DNA of 64,000 nt from Elusimicrobium minutum Pei191 (GCF_000020145.1 NC_010644.1:248001-312000); one strand, 5' to 3'; positions 1 through 8,828 are shown, numbered from the stretch's first letter. Notes: a model not told the origin generated them from the sequence alone. Numbers and translations: made by a program.

Positions 1-2
1 AA

Positions 3-683
3 CACCCAACCCTTTCCAAGGTTAAATATTATTCTAGGGTGGGTAATAATGGCTATCAGGTGGGGCTCCACACAAAAGAATATGAAATTTGTGCCTACGA
101 TAAGACCACAGCCGCTATCTATAATGGCACAGGGAACGATAAGGAGATTTTCAAAGACTTGTTAGATAGGCACAATTTACAAGTTTTAAGGGTGGAAGTT
201 AAATTATTCAAGAGCAAGTATATTAAAAAGCATTTAGGGAAGTTGAAATATATGCACAGCTTCAAATTATTTGACTTGTTTAATTCCATCCTTGAACAGC
301 GAGCCCTAAAGCATTTTTGGGCAGCGATTGAGGATGCTCTACCTAAAGTAAAATACTCCAAAGTGGCCTTGATAAAGCAAATAGATGCTGCTGCCAAGAA
401 CGATGTCAGTATTAACGATATTATTTTTAAAGTAGGCATGGATTATTTAGAGCACTCTTTGGGGAGGACGGTATTAAAACAGCTTTTAGTACCAACCTCA
501 GCCAAGATAAAAGGTAAGGCAAGAGAATCACAACATAGCACGTTGTTGAAGAAGCGGAAGGAAATACAGAAAAAATTCAAGACCAAAAAGTTTTATATTG
601 CCAGTAGAATAAATAACTATCTTAATGAGTTTAAACCCATTTGGATAGACAAGGAAAATGACGACATTGAGGGGGTAATGTGA
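3..683 (+). CDS. Putative phage/plasmid replication-initiator-like protein (5' end outside the window)
   Basis: The reading frame is open from the first bases of the window, so the gene begins upstream. A GTG at 39 could be read as a start, but the codons before it continue the same frame without a stop. The visible part (about 226 residues) has the stretch YEICAYDKTT followed by LRVEVKLFK, which resembles the 'YDK ... R-E-R/K' pattern of replication proteins of filamentous phages and small plasmids. The C-terminal third is Lys-rich and basic. Its stop overlaps the next ATG (TGATG), and an HTH gene and a serine recombinase follow, so a role in an integrated element is likely. The family assignment is tentative; no catalytic Tyr motif can be judged because the N-terminus is missing. 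Confidence 0.5.
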   Translation, partial: HPTLSKVKYYSRVGNNGYQVGLHTKEYEICAYDKTTAAIYNGTGNDKEIFKDLLDRHNLQVLRVEVKLFKSKYIKKHLGKLKYMHSFKLFDLFNSILEQRALKHFWAAIEDALPKVKYSKVALIKQIDAAAKNDVSINDIIFKVGMDYLEHSLGRTVLKQLLVPTSAKIKGKARESQHSTLLKKRKEIQKKFKTKKFYIASRINNYLNEFKPIWIDKENDDIEGVM

Positions 684-847
684 TGAGCACTAGCCTCCCT
701 GAAAATGCAAACTCTACGCAAAAAGCCATATTCAAAGATTATGGTGTAGTGGTAACGGAAGAAGAAGCCTTTGAAATTAAAAGAAGTCTTATCGGTTTAA
801 TCAGGTTGCTTGACAAAGTTGACCGAGAGCTGGGGCCAGAATCATAA
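683..847 (+). CDS. Small hypothetical protein (54 aa) of the integrated element
   Basis: The ATG shares its A with the stop codon of the preceding gene (TGATG), which suggests translational coupling. The product is 54 residues, acidic, with no membrane segment, ending in a helix-like tract with repeated Leu/Ile (IKRSLIGLIRLLDKVDREL). I recognise no family. A position directly after a replication-like gene and before an excisionase-like gene suggests a small accessory protein of the same element. The coupling is the main support that it is real. Confidence 0.5.
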   Translation: MSTSLPENANSTQKAIFKDYGVVVTEEEAFEIKRSLIGLIRLLDKVDRELGPES

Positions 848-865
848 TATAAGCAATAAAAAACC

Positions 866-894
866 TTGACTAGCGGTGTATTCTATTGTAAACT
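866..894 (+). promoter_or_regulatory. Predicted promoter of the HTH/recombinase genes
   Basis: TTGACT (866-871) and TAAACT (889-894) are separated by exactly 17 bp, a good sigma-70-type arrangement. Transcription would start around 900-902, only a few bases before the ATG at 904. There is no Shine-Dalgarno sequence before that ATG, so the mRNA may be leaderless. Confidence 0.45.
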
Positions 895-903
895 ATTGTT
901 AAT

Positions 904-1083
904 ATGAAAAACACACAATTTTTTACCATAGAAGAGGTTGCAGAACTTCTTAAAGTCAGTGAAATGACTATATACCGCTATATCAAGGCCAGGAAACTTA
1001 CCGCCTACAAATTAGGGCGAAAGGCTTACCGTATAAACAATACCGACTTAAAAGCCTTCTTAAATAAAGTAAAAACAAAATAG
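904..1083 (+). CDS. Small helix-turn-helix DNA-binding protein (excisionase family)
   Basis: The 59-residue product is an almost complete HTH_17/MerR-like excisionase domain: FTIEEVAELLKVSEMTIYRY gives the helix-turn-helix, followed by a wing with KLTAYKLGRKAYRI and a terminal helix. Proteins of this family bind short DNA sites and often set the direction of site-specific recombination or act as small repressors. It ends 8 bp before the serine recombinase gene and is probably co-transcribed with it, which fits a role as recombination directionality factor or regulator of the element. The exact role is inferred from context. Confidence 0.75.
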   Translation: MKNTQFFTIEEVAELLKVSEMTIYRYIKARKLTAYKLGRKAYRINNTDLKAFLNKVKTK

Positions 1084-1091
1084 GAACTTTT

Positions 1092-2651
1092 ATGAAAAAT
1101 TATATAGCGAAAAAAGCAGTCATTTTATCAAGAGTATCAAGCTCTTCACAAGAAGACGGGCAATCTCTGGACGCTCAGCTTGAAAAAACACGTGAATATA
1201 GCAAACAAAAAGCTTTTAAAGTATTGAAAGAATACAGGATAATAGAGTCTTCTACAAGAGGTAATCGTACAGAGTTTAATGAAATGTTGGATTTTGTTAA
1301 AGCACAAAAAGAAGCTATTGCAATAATTGTTTATAACGTAGACCGTATGCAAAGAAGATTTAATGAGTCTGTATCTTTGGAGCCTCTTATAAAAAAAGGG
1401 AAATTAGAGCTGCATTTTGTAACTACGGGGCTAGTACTTCATAAAGATTCCCCTGCAAGTGACTTTATGGTCTGGGATTTTAATGTTGTGGGTGCAAGGT
1501 CTTATGTGCTAATGCTTTCGGAAAGCACAAAACGTGGGGTGTCTCGCAAAATTTCTCTTGGACAGCTTCCAGGACGTGCTCCTATTGGATATAAGAACAT
1601 AGGCACAGGTAAGAACAAGACTATTGTTATAGATGAGCTTATCGCTCCCATACTAAAAGAGGTATTTGAAATGCACGCTACTGGCAACTACTCATTATTA
1701 GAGCTTGTGAGGGTATTTAACCAGAAGTGCAAGGAAATAGGCTGTGGTAAAAAAACGTCTAAAAATCCTTTATGGCGTGCCTTTCGCAATCCTTTTTACT
1801 ATGGGGTAATGAAAATAAAAGGACTGGAGTTCCCGCATATTTATGAACCATTAATTACTAAAGAACTATTTGATAGAAACCAAGCCGTAATAAGAGGACA
1901 TAAAAGGCAGAATACAAAATGTGCCTGTAAAGAAAACGTGTTTAGGGGTATAGTTAAATGTAAAGATTGCGGAACTATTATAAGCCCTTATACCAAAGAT
2001 AGAAAGGTTAAAAATGGTATTAACCAGCACTCTTATTTAAGATGCTCAAGATATCAGGCAAATAAAAACGGGGTTGAATGCCACGCCGAAAACGTAGCAG
2101 AAGAAAGTGCATTGAAACAAGTTAAAGCAGAAATCTCTAAGTTGTGCATAGGCCCTAGCCTTGCTGAAGATATGCTTAATGACCTAGACTCCTTTGGTAA
2201 AGAGGCAGTTAATATTAAACAACGTGCAGAACAAAATATAAGAACTCGTTTAACAGCAATAAACACACAGCGTGATAATCTGTTTTCTAAAAACGCCTCT
2301 GGCCTGATAAAGGATGATTATTTAGACCAACAGCTTAAAAAACTCAAGCAAGAGGAAGAGCTGTTAAACGCCAAGATAAATAATAGTGCACAAGAGACAG
2401 CACAGTCAATATTTGATATGAAGAGGGTGGTTAAGCTTACAGAGCAACTGCCTAGAATATTTGAGCGTTCGCAAATAAACCATAAGGGTTTAATTTTGAA
2501 GACTATTTTTGCGAACGTACTTTTGAATGGTAAAACCCTTGAATTTACCTATACAAAACCCTTCCAAGTAATCTCGGAAGGGTCATTGTGTTCCAAAACT
2601 TACCGGGAGTGGGAATCGAACCCGCACGGCCTTGCGGCCAATGGTTTTTGA
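1092..2651 (+). CDS. Large serine recombinase (site-specific integrase)
   Basis: A 519-residue large serine recombinase. The N-terminal resolvase domain (about 8-150) has the catalytic Ser16 in SRVSSSSQ and the DR..R motif (Asp84, Arg85, Arg88). A recombinase domain follows (about 155-265), then a zinc ribbon with CKDCG and a later Cys pair (about 285-335), then a helical, charged coiled-coil-like stretch (about 370-430). Such enzymes integrate and excise phages or ICEs between short att sites. The last 16 or so codons, including REWESNPHG, are simply the antisense of tRNA-Leu, so the C-terminal tail was acquired from the chromosomal target or the att site lies in the 3' end of the gene. The neighbouring HTH gene may control direction. 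Confidence 0.9.
   Translation: MKNYIAKKAVILSRVSSSSQEDGQSLDAQLEKTREYSKQKAFKVLKEYRIIESSTRGNRTEFNEMLDFVKAQKEAIAIIVYNVDRMQRRFNESVSLEPLIKKGKLELHFVTTGLVLHKDSPASDFMVWDFNVVGARSYVLMLSESTKRGVSRKISLGQLPGRAPIGYKNIGTGKNKTIVIDELIAPILKEVFEMHATGNYSLLELVRVFNQKCKEIGCGKKTSKNPLWRAFRNPFYYGVMKIKGLEFPHIYEPLITKELFDRNQAVIRGHKRQNTKCACKENVFRGIVKCKDCGTIISPYTKDRKVKNGINQHSYLRCSRYQANKNGVECHAENVAEESALKQVKAEISKLCIGPSLAEDMLNDLDSFGKEAVNIKQRAEQNIRTRLTAINTQRDNLFSKNASGLIKDDYLDQQLKKLKQEEELLNAKINNSAQETAQSIFDMKRVVKLTEQLPRIFERSQINHKGLILKTIFANVLLNGKTLEFTYTKPFQVISEGSLCSKTYREWESNPHGLAANGF
2559..2582. repeat. 7-bp perfect inverted repeat inside the recombinase 3' end
   Basis: CCCTTCC and GGAAGGG are separated by 10 bp, about 20 bp before the tRNA-Leu gene. 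It may be a recombinase binding arm or just an RNA hairpin; the sequence alone cannot tell. Confidence 0.3.
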
Positions 2652-2684
2652 GACCATCCTGTCTACCAGTTCCAGCATCCCGGC
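2601..2684 (-). tRNA. tRNA-Leu (anticodon CAA)
   Basis: On the minus strand a complete class II tRNA can be folded: acceptor GCCGGGA/TCCCGGT with a terminal G-U pair, a D arm, an anticodon stem ATGGT/ACCAT with loop CTCAAAA (anticodon CAA, reads UUG), a long variable arm and a T loop TTCGATT. Discriminator A; CCA is not encoded. The T stem GCGGG/CCCAC contains a C-A mismatch at the 50-64 pair, which is unusual. The 3' end abuts and overlaps the serine recombinase gene, so this tRNA is the likely integration target. Confidence 0.9.
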
Positions 2685-2760
2685 GTTAAATTTTTTTAAT
2701 TAAAAATCTTTTAAAACGTACATCTATTTTAGCAAATTTTAATACTTTAACAAATTAAAA

Positions 2761-4686
2761 CTATTTTGCTTGAGCGGCGGATTTTGCCATAATAGGTTTT
2801 TTAACCTGCGTGTTTTTGGTAATTTTCTTTTTATGCCTGTATACCTTTGGCTTTGTGGCCGCGGTGGCGGGCTCGTCAATTTTTACATTATAAAAATTCA
2901 AAATACCTTCGTAGATAGCTTTAACAAAAGCCTGGCGGGTTTTGTCGTTTCGCACCATTTCTTCCTGGTTGGGGTACATTAAAAAGGCGTTTTCCGTCAG
3001 CACAGCGGGCAGTTGGGGTGTGCGCACAACATAAAAATCACCGGGCCAGGTGCCCATATTGGGCAGTTTTACATTTTTAACAAAACCTTTTGTTATATCC
3101 TCAGCAAGTTTTTTGCTGTGTTCATGGAAATAATAAACTGTAAATCCCCTTTCTTTTGAAAGCGGGTTGGCGCCTACAGGTAAAGCGTTGTGGTGTATGC
3201 TTACAAAAATATGCGCTCCGCTTTTTAAAGCCGCCGCAGCTCTTTGCTGCAGGGAAGTTTGTTCAGTTTCGTTTTTACTCATAATAACTTCCGCTCCCGT
3301 TTTTGCAAGAAGACTGGCCAGCTCTTTGGCGGTTTGCATATTAACTTCGTATTCCAAAAGGCCTGTAGGGCCGATGGCGCCGTCATAGTCGGGCTTCCTT
3401 CTGGGGGAATGGCCCGGGTCAAGCATAATTTTAGCGCCTGCCAATGGTTTGCCCGGCTGCGGGTTTAAAAAAGGTTTATGCATAAGCTCTAAAACAAGGT
3501 TGCCTTTTTCGTCATATGCGTAATCATAACCCCAAAGGATTTGGCCTTCCGCATAATTTAAATTAAATTTTATTGTAGTGTCATCAATAATTTCAAAAAC
3601 TATATTGTTAACCAAAGTGCTTATAGGGTCTTCAATAACAGGGATATTGTAATCGGTATAAAAGAAAGTCATGTTAAATGACGTCGGCCCGCTTTCAGTA
3701 AGTACGGGTACAATATTTTTGCCGTAAAAGGTAATTCTTGTTTTTGTTGTAAGATCTTCCGTTGTAACGGTTTCTATTTTATTAAGCGAAGGTGTTTTTC
3801 TTACCGGCCTTACTTTTGATTCCTCTATCCACCCGCTGTGTTTTTCACCTAAGCGTACACGGTACATTCCTTCGTACAAACCGTCTATTACTATATTACC
3901 GTACATATTATAAAAAGGATATAAGCTTCCTTTTTTTACCGCTTGATTTCTTATGCGGCTTCCTGGGGCCTTTATTTCAGCAGTTACAAAATCTTTAGGT
4001 TCCAATATTTTTAGCCTGCCCGGGGCGACAGCTCTGTTTTTTGTGCCGGTGGGCTCATGGAATATTCTGTAAGTAATTTTTGCGGCTTTAGCTTGGTCTT
4101 TGTCTGTAATAATATAAAACGCTTGGTAAAAACCGGATTCAACTTCTTTAAGCTCAATATTTTTTGCTTCTTTTAAACCGGAAATCGCCGCGGTTACCGA
4201 AGAGCCGGGCATTCCAAAGGCGGAAAGCTCTATTTTATCGCCGGGTACAGCCCAAATATCCGTTTGCGGTTTTATTGTTTTTATTTCAAAAGAGGCTTCT
4301 TTAAATTCCTTTATTTTTACTCCGTCTACATTAACGGTTCTGGTTGCTTGATGTTTTACAACGCCGTCGTCTGTTTCAATATTAAAAGTAAACTTACCTT
4401 CCTCGATGGGTAAAAAAGCTAAAAATCCGCCTGTTTTATAAACGGGAACAGGTACATTGTTTATTGTAAGAGCCGCCTTGGGGTTGCTTATGTTTCCAAA
4501 AATAAAAGTTGCTTTTGTACCCATCGGAATGTACATATTTTCATGAGGATACTCAACTGAAATCGGGTAAACCGTTTCGGGGTTTTTCTCCCTCAGCGGC
4601 AAGTTGGCCGCCACAGGGACGTCTTGCGCATATGAAAGCGCCGCCGATATAAGCAATAAGAATGCAAAAAAATAGTTTCTTTTCAT
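2761..4686 (-). CDS. N-acetylmuramoyl-L-alanine amidase (Amidase_3) with signal peptide
   Basis: A 641-residue exported cell-wall hydrolase that cleaves the bond between MurNAc and L-Ala. A signal peptide (about residues 1-20, ending SYAQ) is followed by a long beta-rich N-terminal part with an SH3-like stretch near 235-290 (LYEGMYRVRLGEKHSGWIEE). The zinc amidase domain occupies about 418-605: His426 in LDPGHS, Glu445 in LLEYEVN and His498 in SIHHNA are the expected metal ligands, and LTENAFL carries the likely catalytic Glu. The C-terminus (about 610-641) is Lys/Ala-rich and probably unstructured. It is divergently arranged with the NIF3-type gene, with only 25 bp between the two start codons, so the promoters must overlap the genes or be very compact. 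Confidence 0.92.
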   Translation of the reverse strand: MKRNYFFAFLLLISAALSYAQDVPVAANLPLREKNPETVYPISVEYPHENMYIPMGTKATFIFGNISNPKAALTINNVPVPVYKTGGFLAFLPIEEGKFTFNIETDDGVVKHQATRTVNVDGVKIKEFKEASFEIKTIKPQTDIWAVPGDKIELSAFGMPGSSVTAAISGLKEAKNIELKEVESGFYQAFYIITDKDQAKAAKITYRIFHEPTGTKNRAVAPGRLKILEPKDFVTAEIKAPGSRIRNQAVKKGSLYPFYNMYGNIVIDGLYEGMYRVRLGEKHSGWIEESKVRPVRKTPSLNKIETVTTEDLTTKTRITFYGKNIVPVLTESGPTSFNMTFFYTDYNIPVIEDPISTLVNNIVFEIIDDTTIKFNLNYAEGQILWGYDYAYDEKGNLVLELMHKPFLNPQPGKPLAGAKIMLDPGHSPRRKPDYDGAIGPTGLLEYEVNMQTAKELASLLAKTGAEVIMSKNETEQTSLQQRAAAALKSGAHIFVSIHHNALPVGANPLSKERGFTVYYFHEHSKKLAEDITKGFVKNVKLPNMGTWPGDFYVVRTPQLPAVLTENAFLMYPNQEEMVRNDKTRQAFVKAIYEGILNFYNVKIDEPATAATKPKVYRHKKKITKNTQVKKPIMAKSAAQAK

Positions 4687-4711
4687 ATCAATAAAATGAT
4701 AGCATAATCAT

Positions 4712-5458
4712 ATGGTTACTAGAAACTCCATAATTGATTATATAAATGACTATTTGGGTTCCGCGCTTATTAAGGATGCGTCCCAAAACGGCTTGCAGGT
4801 TGAAGGGAGGGAAAATATACGTAAAATAGTATTTGGCGTGTCGGCCAACCTTGAATTTTTTAAAAAAGCGGCCGCCGCTAAAGCCGATATGGTTATTACC
4901 CATCATGGTTTGCTTTGGTCCCAAAATCCTGCCGTAACAGGCATTTTTAAAAAAAGGATAGAGTTTTTAATTAAGCATGATATAAATCTTGCCTCCTGGC
5001 ATTTGCCGTTGGATATGCACGCTGTTTTAGGCAATAACGCGCAGATGGTAAAGAAACTTGGGGTAAAAAACATAAAGTCTTTTGGCGTTTATCACGGCGT
5101 AAAGATAGGTTTTATGGGGCTGCTCCCCAAAGAAATGACTCTTAAGGAAGTTGAAAGCAAATTTGCCGTAAAGCCTAATTTGGTTTTCAATTTCGGCAAG
5201 AGTAAAAATAAAATCGTTGCTATAATTTCAGGCGGCGGGTATGATATGTTTGAACAAGCCGTTGACGCAGGGGCGGATTTGTTTATAACCGGCAGTTCCG
5301 AAGAATTTGTGCAGGAAATTGCCAGAGAAGGAAAAATAAACTACATGGCGCTTGGCCACTATAATTCTGAAGTGTACGGCGTAAAAGCGCTTATGGGACT
5401 TGTGGGTAAAAAATTTAAAGTCAGCACGGAATTTATAGACGTGGCTAACCCTATCTGA
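4712..5458 (+). CDS. NIF3/YbgI-family dinuclear metal-centre protein
   Basis: A 248-residue member of the DUF34/NIF3 family, which forms hexameric toroids with a two-metal site; the physiological substrate is not settled (GTP cyclohydrolase I type 2-like activity has been proposed for some members). Visible motifs are VITHHGLLW near residues 65-73, ASWHLPLDMH near 95-104 with further metal ligands, and FITGSSEEFVQEIAREG ... LGHYNSEVYGV near the C-terminus supplying the last His and Glu. Length is typical for the short form without the PII-like insert. It starts a run of four same-strand genes ending in the prepilin peptidase; the M20 peptidase follows after 13 bp. Confidence 0.88.
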   Translation: MVTRNSIIDYINDYLGSALIKDASQNGLQVEGRENIRKIVFGVSANLEFFKKAAAAKADMVITHHGLLWSQNPAVTGIFKKRIEFLIKHDINLASWHLPLDMHAVLGNNAQMVKKLGVKNIKSFGVYHGVKIGFMGLLPKEMTLKEVESKFAVKPNLVFNFGKSKNKIVAIISGGGYDMFEQAVDAGADLFITGSSEEFVQEIAREGKINYMALGHYNSEVYGVKALMGLVGKKFKVSTEFIDVANPI

Positions 5459-5471
5459 GAGGAGAATTAAT

Positions 5472-6707
5472 ATGAGCATTAAGGAAATTTTAAAAAAAAT
5501 TGACGGTTCAAAACAATTTGTTATCGATATGCAAAAAGGTTTAACTGCTATACCGGCGCTTTCACCCACGTTGCCCGGTGGCGAAGGGGAATATGATAAA
5601 GCGGTTTATTTGGAAAGTGTTTTGAAGAAAATGAAATTTGACGAAGTTTACCGTTTGGACTGCCCGGACAAAAAAGCTAAAAACGGCGTAAGACCCAACA
5701 TTATAGCCAAGTATTACGGCAAAGATAAAACAAAAAACTTTTGGGTTATGGCGCACATGGACATTGTGTCCCCCGGCGATTTAAGCCTTTGGAAAACGGA
5801 CCCTTATAAAGCGGAAGTAAAGGGGGATTTAATTTACGGCCGCGGAACTGAAGATAACCAGCAAGGTCTTATCTCAGGTTTGGTAGCCGTTAAAGCTATG
5901 ATGGACCTTGGCATAAGGCCCGATATTAATTTTAGTTTTATTTTTAACGCTGACGAAGAAACAGGCAGCGCGTACGGTATAGGACATATCGTAAAAAAGC
6001 ATTTTAAAATTTTCGGTAAAAATGACTGTGTTATGGTGCCGGACGGCGGCAACAAGGAAGGCACTCAGGTTGAAGTGGCTGAAAAATCTATTTGCTGGCT
6101 TAAATTTAAGGTGTTCGGCAAGCAGTTCCACGCCTCAATGCCGGAAAGCGGAAATAATGCCCATAGAGCGGGTGCTAACTTAATAGTAGCGCTTGATGAA
6201 GCTTTGCATAAAAAATTTAATAAGAAAGACAAAATGTTCGCGCCTTCGGTAAGCACGTTTGAGCCTACAAAAAAGGAGTCAAATGTTGACAGCATTAACA
6301 TTTTGCCCGGTGAGGACGTTTTTTATTTTGACTGCCGTATCCTGCCTGTTTATAAAGTTGAACAGGTTATGAAAGAGGTTAACGCCGTAGTTAAAAAAAT
6401 CAGCCAGAAATTTAAAACAAAAATTACCGTTGAGGTAGTTCAAAATGAAAGCTCTATACCCACTAACCCTAAGGCTGAAATTGTTAAAGCCACTGTAAAT
6501 GCCGTTAAACTTGTTTATAAAAACAACCCCAAAGTTGTAGGTATAGGCGGGGGCACAGTGTCCGCGTTTTTAAGAAACAAAGGCGTTCCTTGTGTTGTAT
6601 ACTCGAAGCTGCTTGAAACGCTGCACAGCCCGAATGAATGTTCAAGTATTAAGAATACTTTGGGCGACGCTAAAGTATTCGCTCATATGGCAATGACTTT
6701 AAAATAG
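5472..6707 (+). CDS. M20-family metallopeptidase (dipeptidase/deacylase type)
   Basis: A 411-residue cytosolic M20 enzyme related to ArgE/DapE/CPG2. Metal and catalytic residues are visible: His95 and Asp97 in AHMDIV, Asp128 in GRGTEDNQ, Glu162-Glu163 in the DEETGS motif, and a C-terminal His in LHSPNECSS. A dimerisation (lid) domain lies between about 195 and 310. The ribosome-binding site GAGGAG precedes the ATG. Such enzymes hydrolyse dipeptides or N-acyl amino acids; the exact substrate cannot be read from the sequence. It follows the NIF3-like gene by 13 bp and precedes a pseudopilin gene, so it is probably transcribed in the same operon. Confidence 0.88.
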   Translation: MSIKEILKKIDGSKQFVIDMQKGLTAIPALSPTLPGGEGEYDKAVYLESVLKKMKFDEVYRLDCPDKKAKNGVRPNIIAKYYGKDKTKNFWVMAHMDIVSPGDLSLWKTDPYKAEVKGDLIYGRGTEDNQQGLISGLVAVKAMMDLGIRPDINFSFIFNADEETGSAYGIGHIVKKHFKIFGKNDCVMVPDGGNKEGTQVEVAEKSICWLKFKVFGKQFHASMPESGNNAHRAGANLIVALDEALHKKFNKKDKMFAPSVSTFEPTKKESNVDSINILPGEDVFYFDCRILPVYKVEQVMKEVNAVVKKISQKFKTKITVEVVQNESSIPTNPKAEIVKATVNAVKLVYKNNPKVVGIGGGTVSAFLRNKGVPCVVYSKLLETLHSPNECSSIKNTLGDAKVFAHMAMTLK

Positions 6708-6724
6708 TTTGTAAAGAGTTGGTT

Positions 6725-7180
6725 ATGAAACAGAAAATATTTGTAAATACAGTAAAAACTTTGCGCGGGAATTTATGCTCGCGCAAAGGTTTTTCTAAGG
6801 TTGAGGCGCTTTGCGCTGTAATAATAGTTATTTTTTTAATAGGTATAAGCGTGCCTAAATTTATTTCTCTTCACAATGAGTGCCAAGAAGGCAACACTAA
6901 CTATAACCTGGCAAGGCTAAGAAGCGCCATAGCCGCTTACTACGGCAATAATAAAGGCACATATCCTACGGATAATTTGCAGTCTTTAATACCTGTGTAT
7001 ATTGAAAGTATTCCTTTTGCCAAAGTAAAAGGCCATAAAAAATCAAACATGGTAAGCACAGAGTTTACGGGCAAAGGCGGCTGGTATTATATAAACGATA
7101 AAAATGACCCTGCCTGGGGTGAAGTTAAAATTAATCTTGACGGCGCTGATTCCAGCGGCGTTGACTGGCGGAATCACTAG
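6725..7180 (+). CDS. Type II/IV pseudopilin-like protein with degenerate prepilin motif
   Basis: A 151-residue protein with a 22-residue basic leader ending in RKG, then FSKVEALCAVIIVIFLIGIS: the cleavage site Gly22/Phe23, the Glu at mature position +5 and a hydrophobic N-terminal helix match type IV prepilins/pseudopilins, although the usual TLI is SKV. The remainder contains SAIAAYYGNNKGTYPTD and a WYY...DPAWGEV region typical of G-type pseudopilins. I use the ATG at 6725 because AAAGAG lies at the right distance; a TTG at 6719 is less likely. It overlaps by one base with the prepilin peptidase gene that follows, which would process it. Confidence 0.8.
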   Translation: MKQKIFVNTVKTLRGNLCSRKGFSKVEALCAVIIVIFLIGISVPKFISLHNECQEGNTNYNLARLRSAIAAYYGNNKGTYPTDNLQSLIPVYIESIPFAKVKGHKKSNMVSTEFTGKGGWYYINDKNDPAWGEVKINLDGADSSGVDWRNH

Positions 7181-7962
7181 TGGATATATTTATAATAATT
7201 ATTGCCGTTTTATTCGGCCTTATAATAGGAAGTTTTTTAAACGTTTGCATATGCAGAATACCCGAAGGCAAAAGCGTTGCTTTCCCGCCTTCGCACTGTC
7301 CTAAGTGCAACGTTAAAATAAAATGGTATGACAATGTGCCCGTGCTGTCTTATATTATTTTATGCGCCAAGTGCAGACATTGTAAGGAAAAAATTTCATG
7401 GCAATACCCTGTTGTGGAGCTTTTAACTGGGCTGCTTACGGGATTATTTGTTTACAGGTATGGTATTACAATATGGACAGGCGTTGTTCTTGTTGTGGTA
7501 TACAGCCTTATAATATCTTCCGTAATTGATATTAAAATAATGATTATACCTGACAGGTTTTCAATAGGACTTATTGTTTGGGGTCTTGCGTTTTTTTGGT
7601 GTAATCCTAACTTTAGCGGAACAACTTTACAAATGTTTGGGCAAAGTTTATTGGGCGCGGCAGTGGGTTTTGGCGGGCTTTTGGCGGTTGCTTTGCTGGG
7701 GTACGCTTTGTTTAGGAAAGAAGCTATGGGCGGCGGCGACATTAAACTTATGGGCGGGGTAGGCGCCTTGCTCGGGTGGCAGGGTGTTATAACTACTTTG
7801 GTTATAGCCTGTTTAATAGGACTTGTTTATTCTATTTTTTTAATGGTTACCAAACGCGCCGACAAAGGTTCCGCAATTCCGTTCGGTCCGTTTTTAAGCT
7901 TCGGCGCTTTAGTAAATTTGTTTTATTTTATATCGCCTTCTCTGTTTTTGATTAGATATTAG
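7180..7962 (+). CDS. pilD: Prepilin leader peptidase / N-methyltransferase (A24 family)
   Basis: A 260-residue polytopic inner-membrane aspartyl protease that cleaves and N-methylates type IV prepilins. The N-terminal cytoplasmic domain has two Cys pairs (Cys40/Cys43 and Cys65/Cys68) expected to bind zinc. The catalytic Asp residues are Asp117 in SVIDIKIMIIPD and Asp187 in GGGDIKLMGG, both in the expected motifs. About eight hydrophobic segments are visible. The start is GTG and shares a base with the preceding stop. It is the only prepilin peptidase in the window and should serve the pseudopilin here and the prepilins at 33.8, 41.1 and 45.3 kb. Confidence 0.95.
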   Translation: MDIFIIIIAVLFGLIIGSFLNVCICRIPEGKSVAFPPSHCPKCNVKIKWYDNVPVLSYIILCAKCRHCKEKISWQYPVVELLTGLLTGLFVYRYGITIWTGVVLVVVYSLIISSVIDIKIMIIPDRFSIGLIVWGLAFFWCNPNFSGTTLQMFGQSLLGAAVGFGGLLAVALLGYALFRKEAMGGGDIKLMGGVGALLGWQGVITTLVIACLIGLVYSIFLMVTKRADKGSAIPFGPFLSFGALVNLFYFISPSLFLIRY

Positions 7963-7970
7963 GAGAGCCT

Positions 7971-8804
7971 ATGAAAAAAATAATTATATTAATTGTTTTT
8001 ATTTGTGTCGTTACCGCGGGTTACGCGCAAAATTATTATTCAACAAGGTACCACAATAAATATTATTATGAGGAGGACGTTCATCCATACCGTTTGAGCG
8101 ATCCTTTTTACATTCAAGACTTGGGTGTTATTGTTCTGGATACGACAGGGTGGGTTGGCAGGAATATACACGGCGATAAAGAAAGAAGATATGTCGCCAA
8201 CCAGACATTAACTTTGGGTCTGGCTGACTGGTTTGTTTTAGGCGGCGGTATAAGCTATAAAAAGTATGACACTTTGCGCAACGGCAAGAATGAAAAAATT
8301 AAAGGGTTTCTTAACCCCTACGCCTTAGCTAAAATAAGGTTTTTAGATAAGCTCTTTAAAATAGATTTGCTGGGCAAAGTTACGTTTGACGCGTTTGACA
8401 CTGTTGCCGAAGGCGGTATAGAATCAGGCACTCAAAAATACGAAGGGGAACTTTTGGCAGGCCCGAAATTTGAGAAACTTTCAATAGGCGCTAAAGCAAT
8501 GTACGGATATTGGCGTAAAGGAACCGAAATTATAAACCCGGATAAAAATTATCAGTCAAACGTTGGCGGCGGAGCGATTGTTTCCGTAAGGCCGTTAAGT
8601 TTTTTTGATTTCGGCGGGGAAGCGGGATATATAGTTTACGATGTTGCTGAAACAAAAGATGAAAAAGAATTTTACTTTTCATTAAACGCGAATTTTGAGA
8701 TTATAAAAGGCATTGTGCTTTTAGGCGCCTTTTATGATTTTCATAATCTTTCAAAAAATGAAGACTACCAGAATTTGGGTATACGATTTAAAGTAGCTAT
8801 TTAA
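7971..8804 (+). CDS. Predicted outer-membrane beta-barrel protein
   Basis: A 277-residue protein with a cleavable signal peptide (residues 1-20, ending GYAQ) and a body of alternating hydrophobic/polar strands rich in Tyr, Gly and Phe, ending in an aromatic-rich strand (YQNLGIRFKVAI). This pattern suggests an outer-membrane barrel of about 10-12 strands. I do not recognise a named family. It starts 8 bp after pilD with a GGAGAG ribosome-binding site, so it may be the last gene of the pilD operon; a strong terminator follows it. The next gene encodes another barrel-like protein but shares no obvious sequence with it. Confidence 0.6.
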   Translation: MKKIIILIVFICVVTAGYAQNYYSTRYHNKYYYEEDVHPYRLSDPFYIQDLGVIVLDTTGWVGRNIHGDKERRYVANQTLTLGLADWFVLGGGISYKKYDTLRNGKNEKIKGFLNPYALAKIRFLDKLFKIDLLGKVTFDAFDTVAEGGIESGTQKYEGELLAGPKFEKLSIGAKAMYGYWRKGTEIINPDKNYQSNVGGGAIVSVRPLSFFDFGGEAGYIVYDVAETKDEKEFYFSLNANFEIIKGIVLLGAFYDFHNLSKNEDYQNLGIRFKVAI

Positions 8805-8828
8805 AAACCAGTAAAAATTCAAAAAAAT

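Noticed and set aside
39-683. A gene starting at GTG 39
   Set aside because: The same frame is open to the window edge with protein-like codons before 39, so the start lies outside; the GTG is internal.
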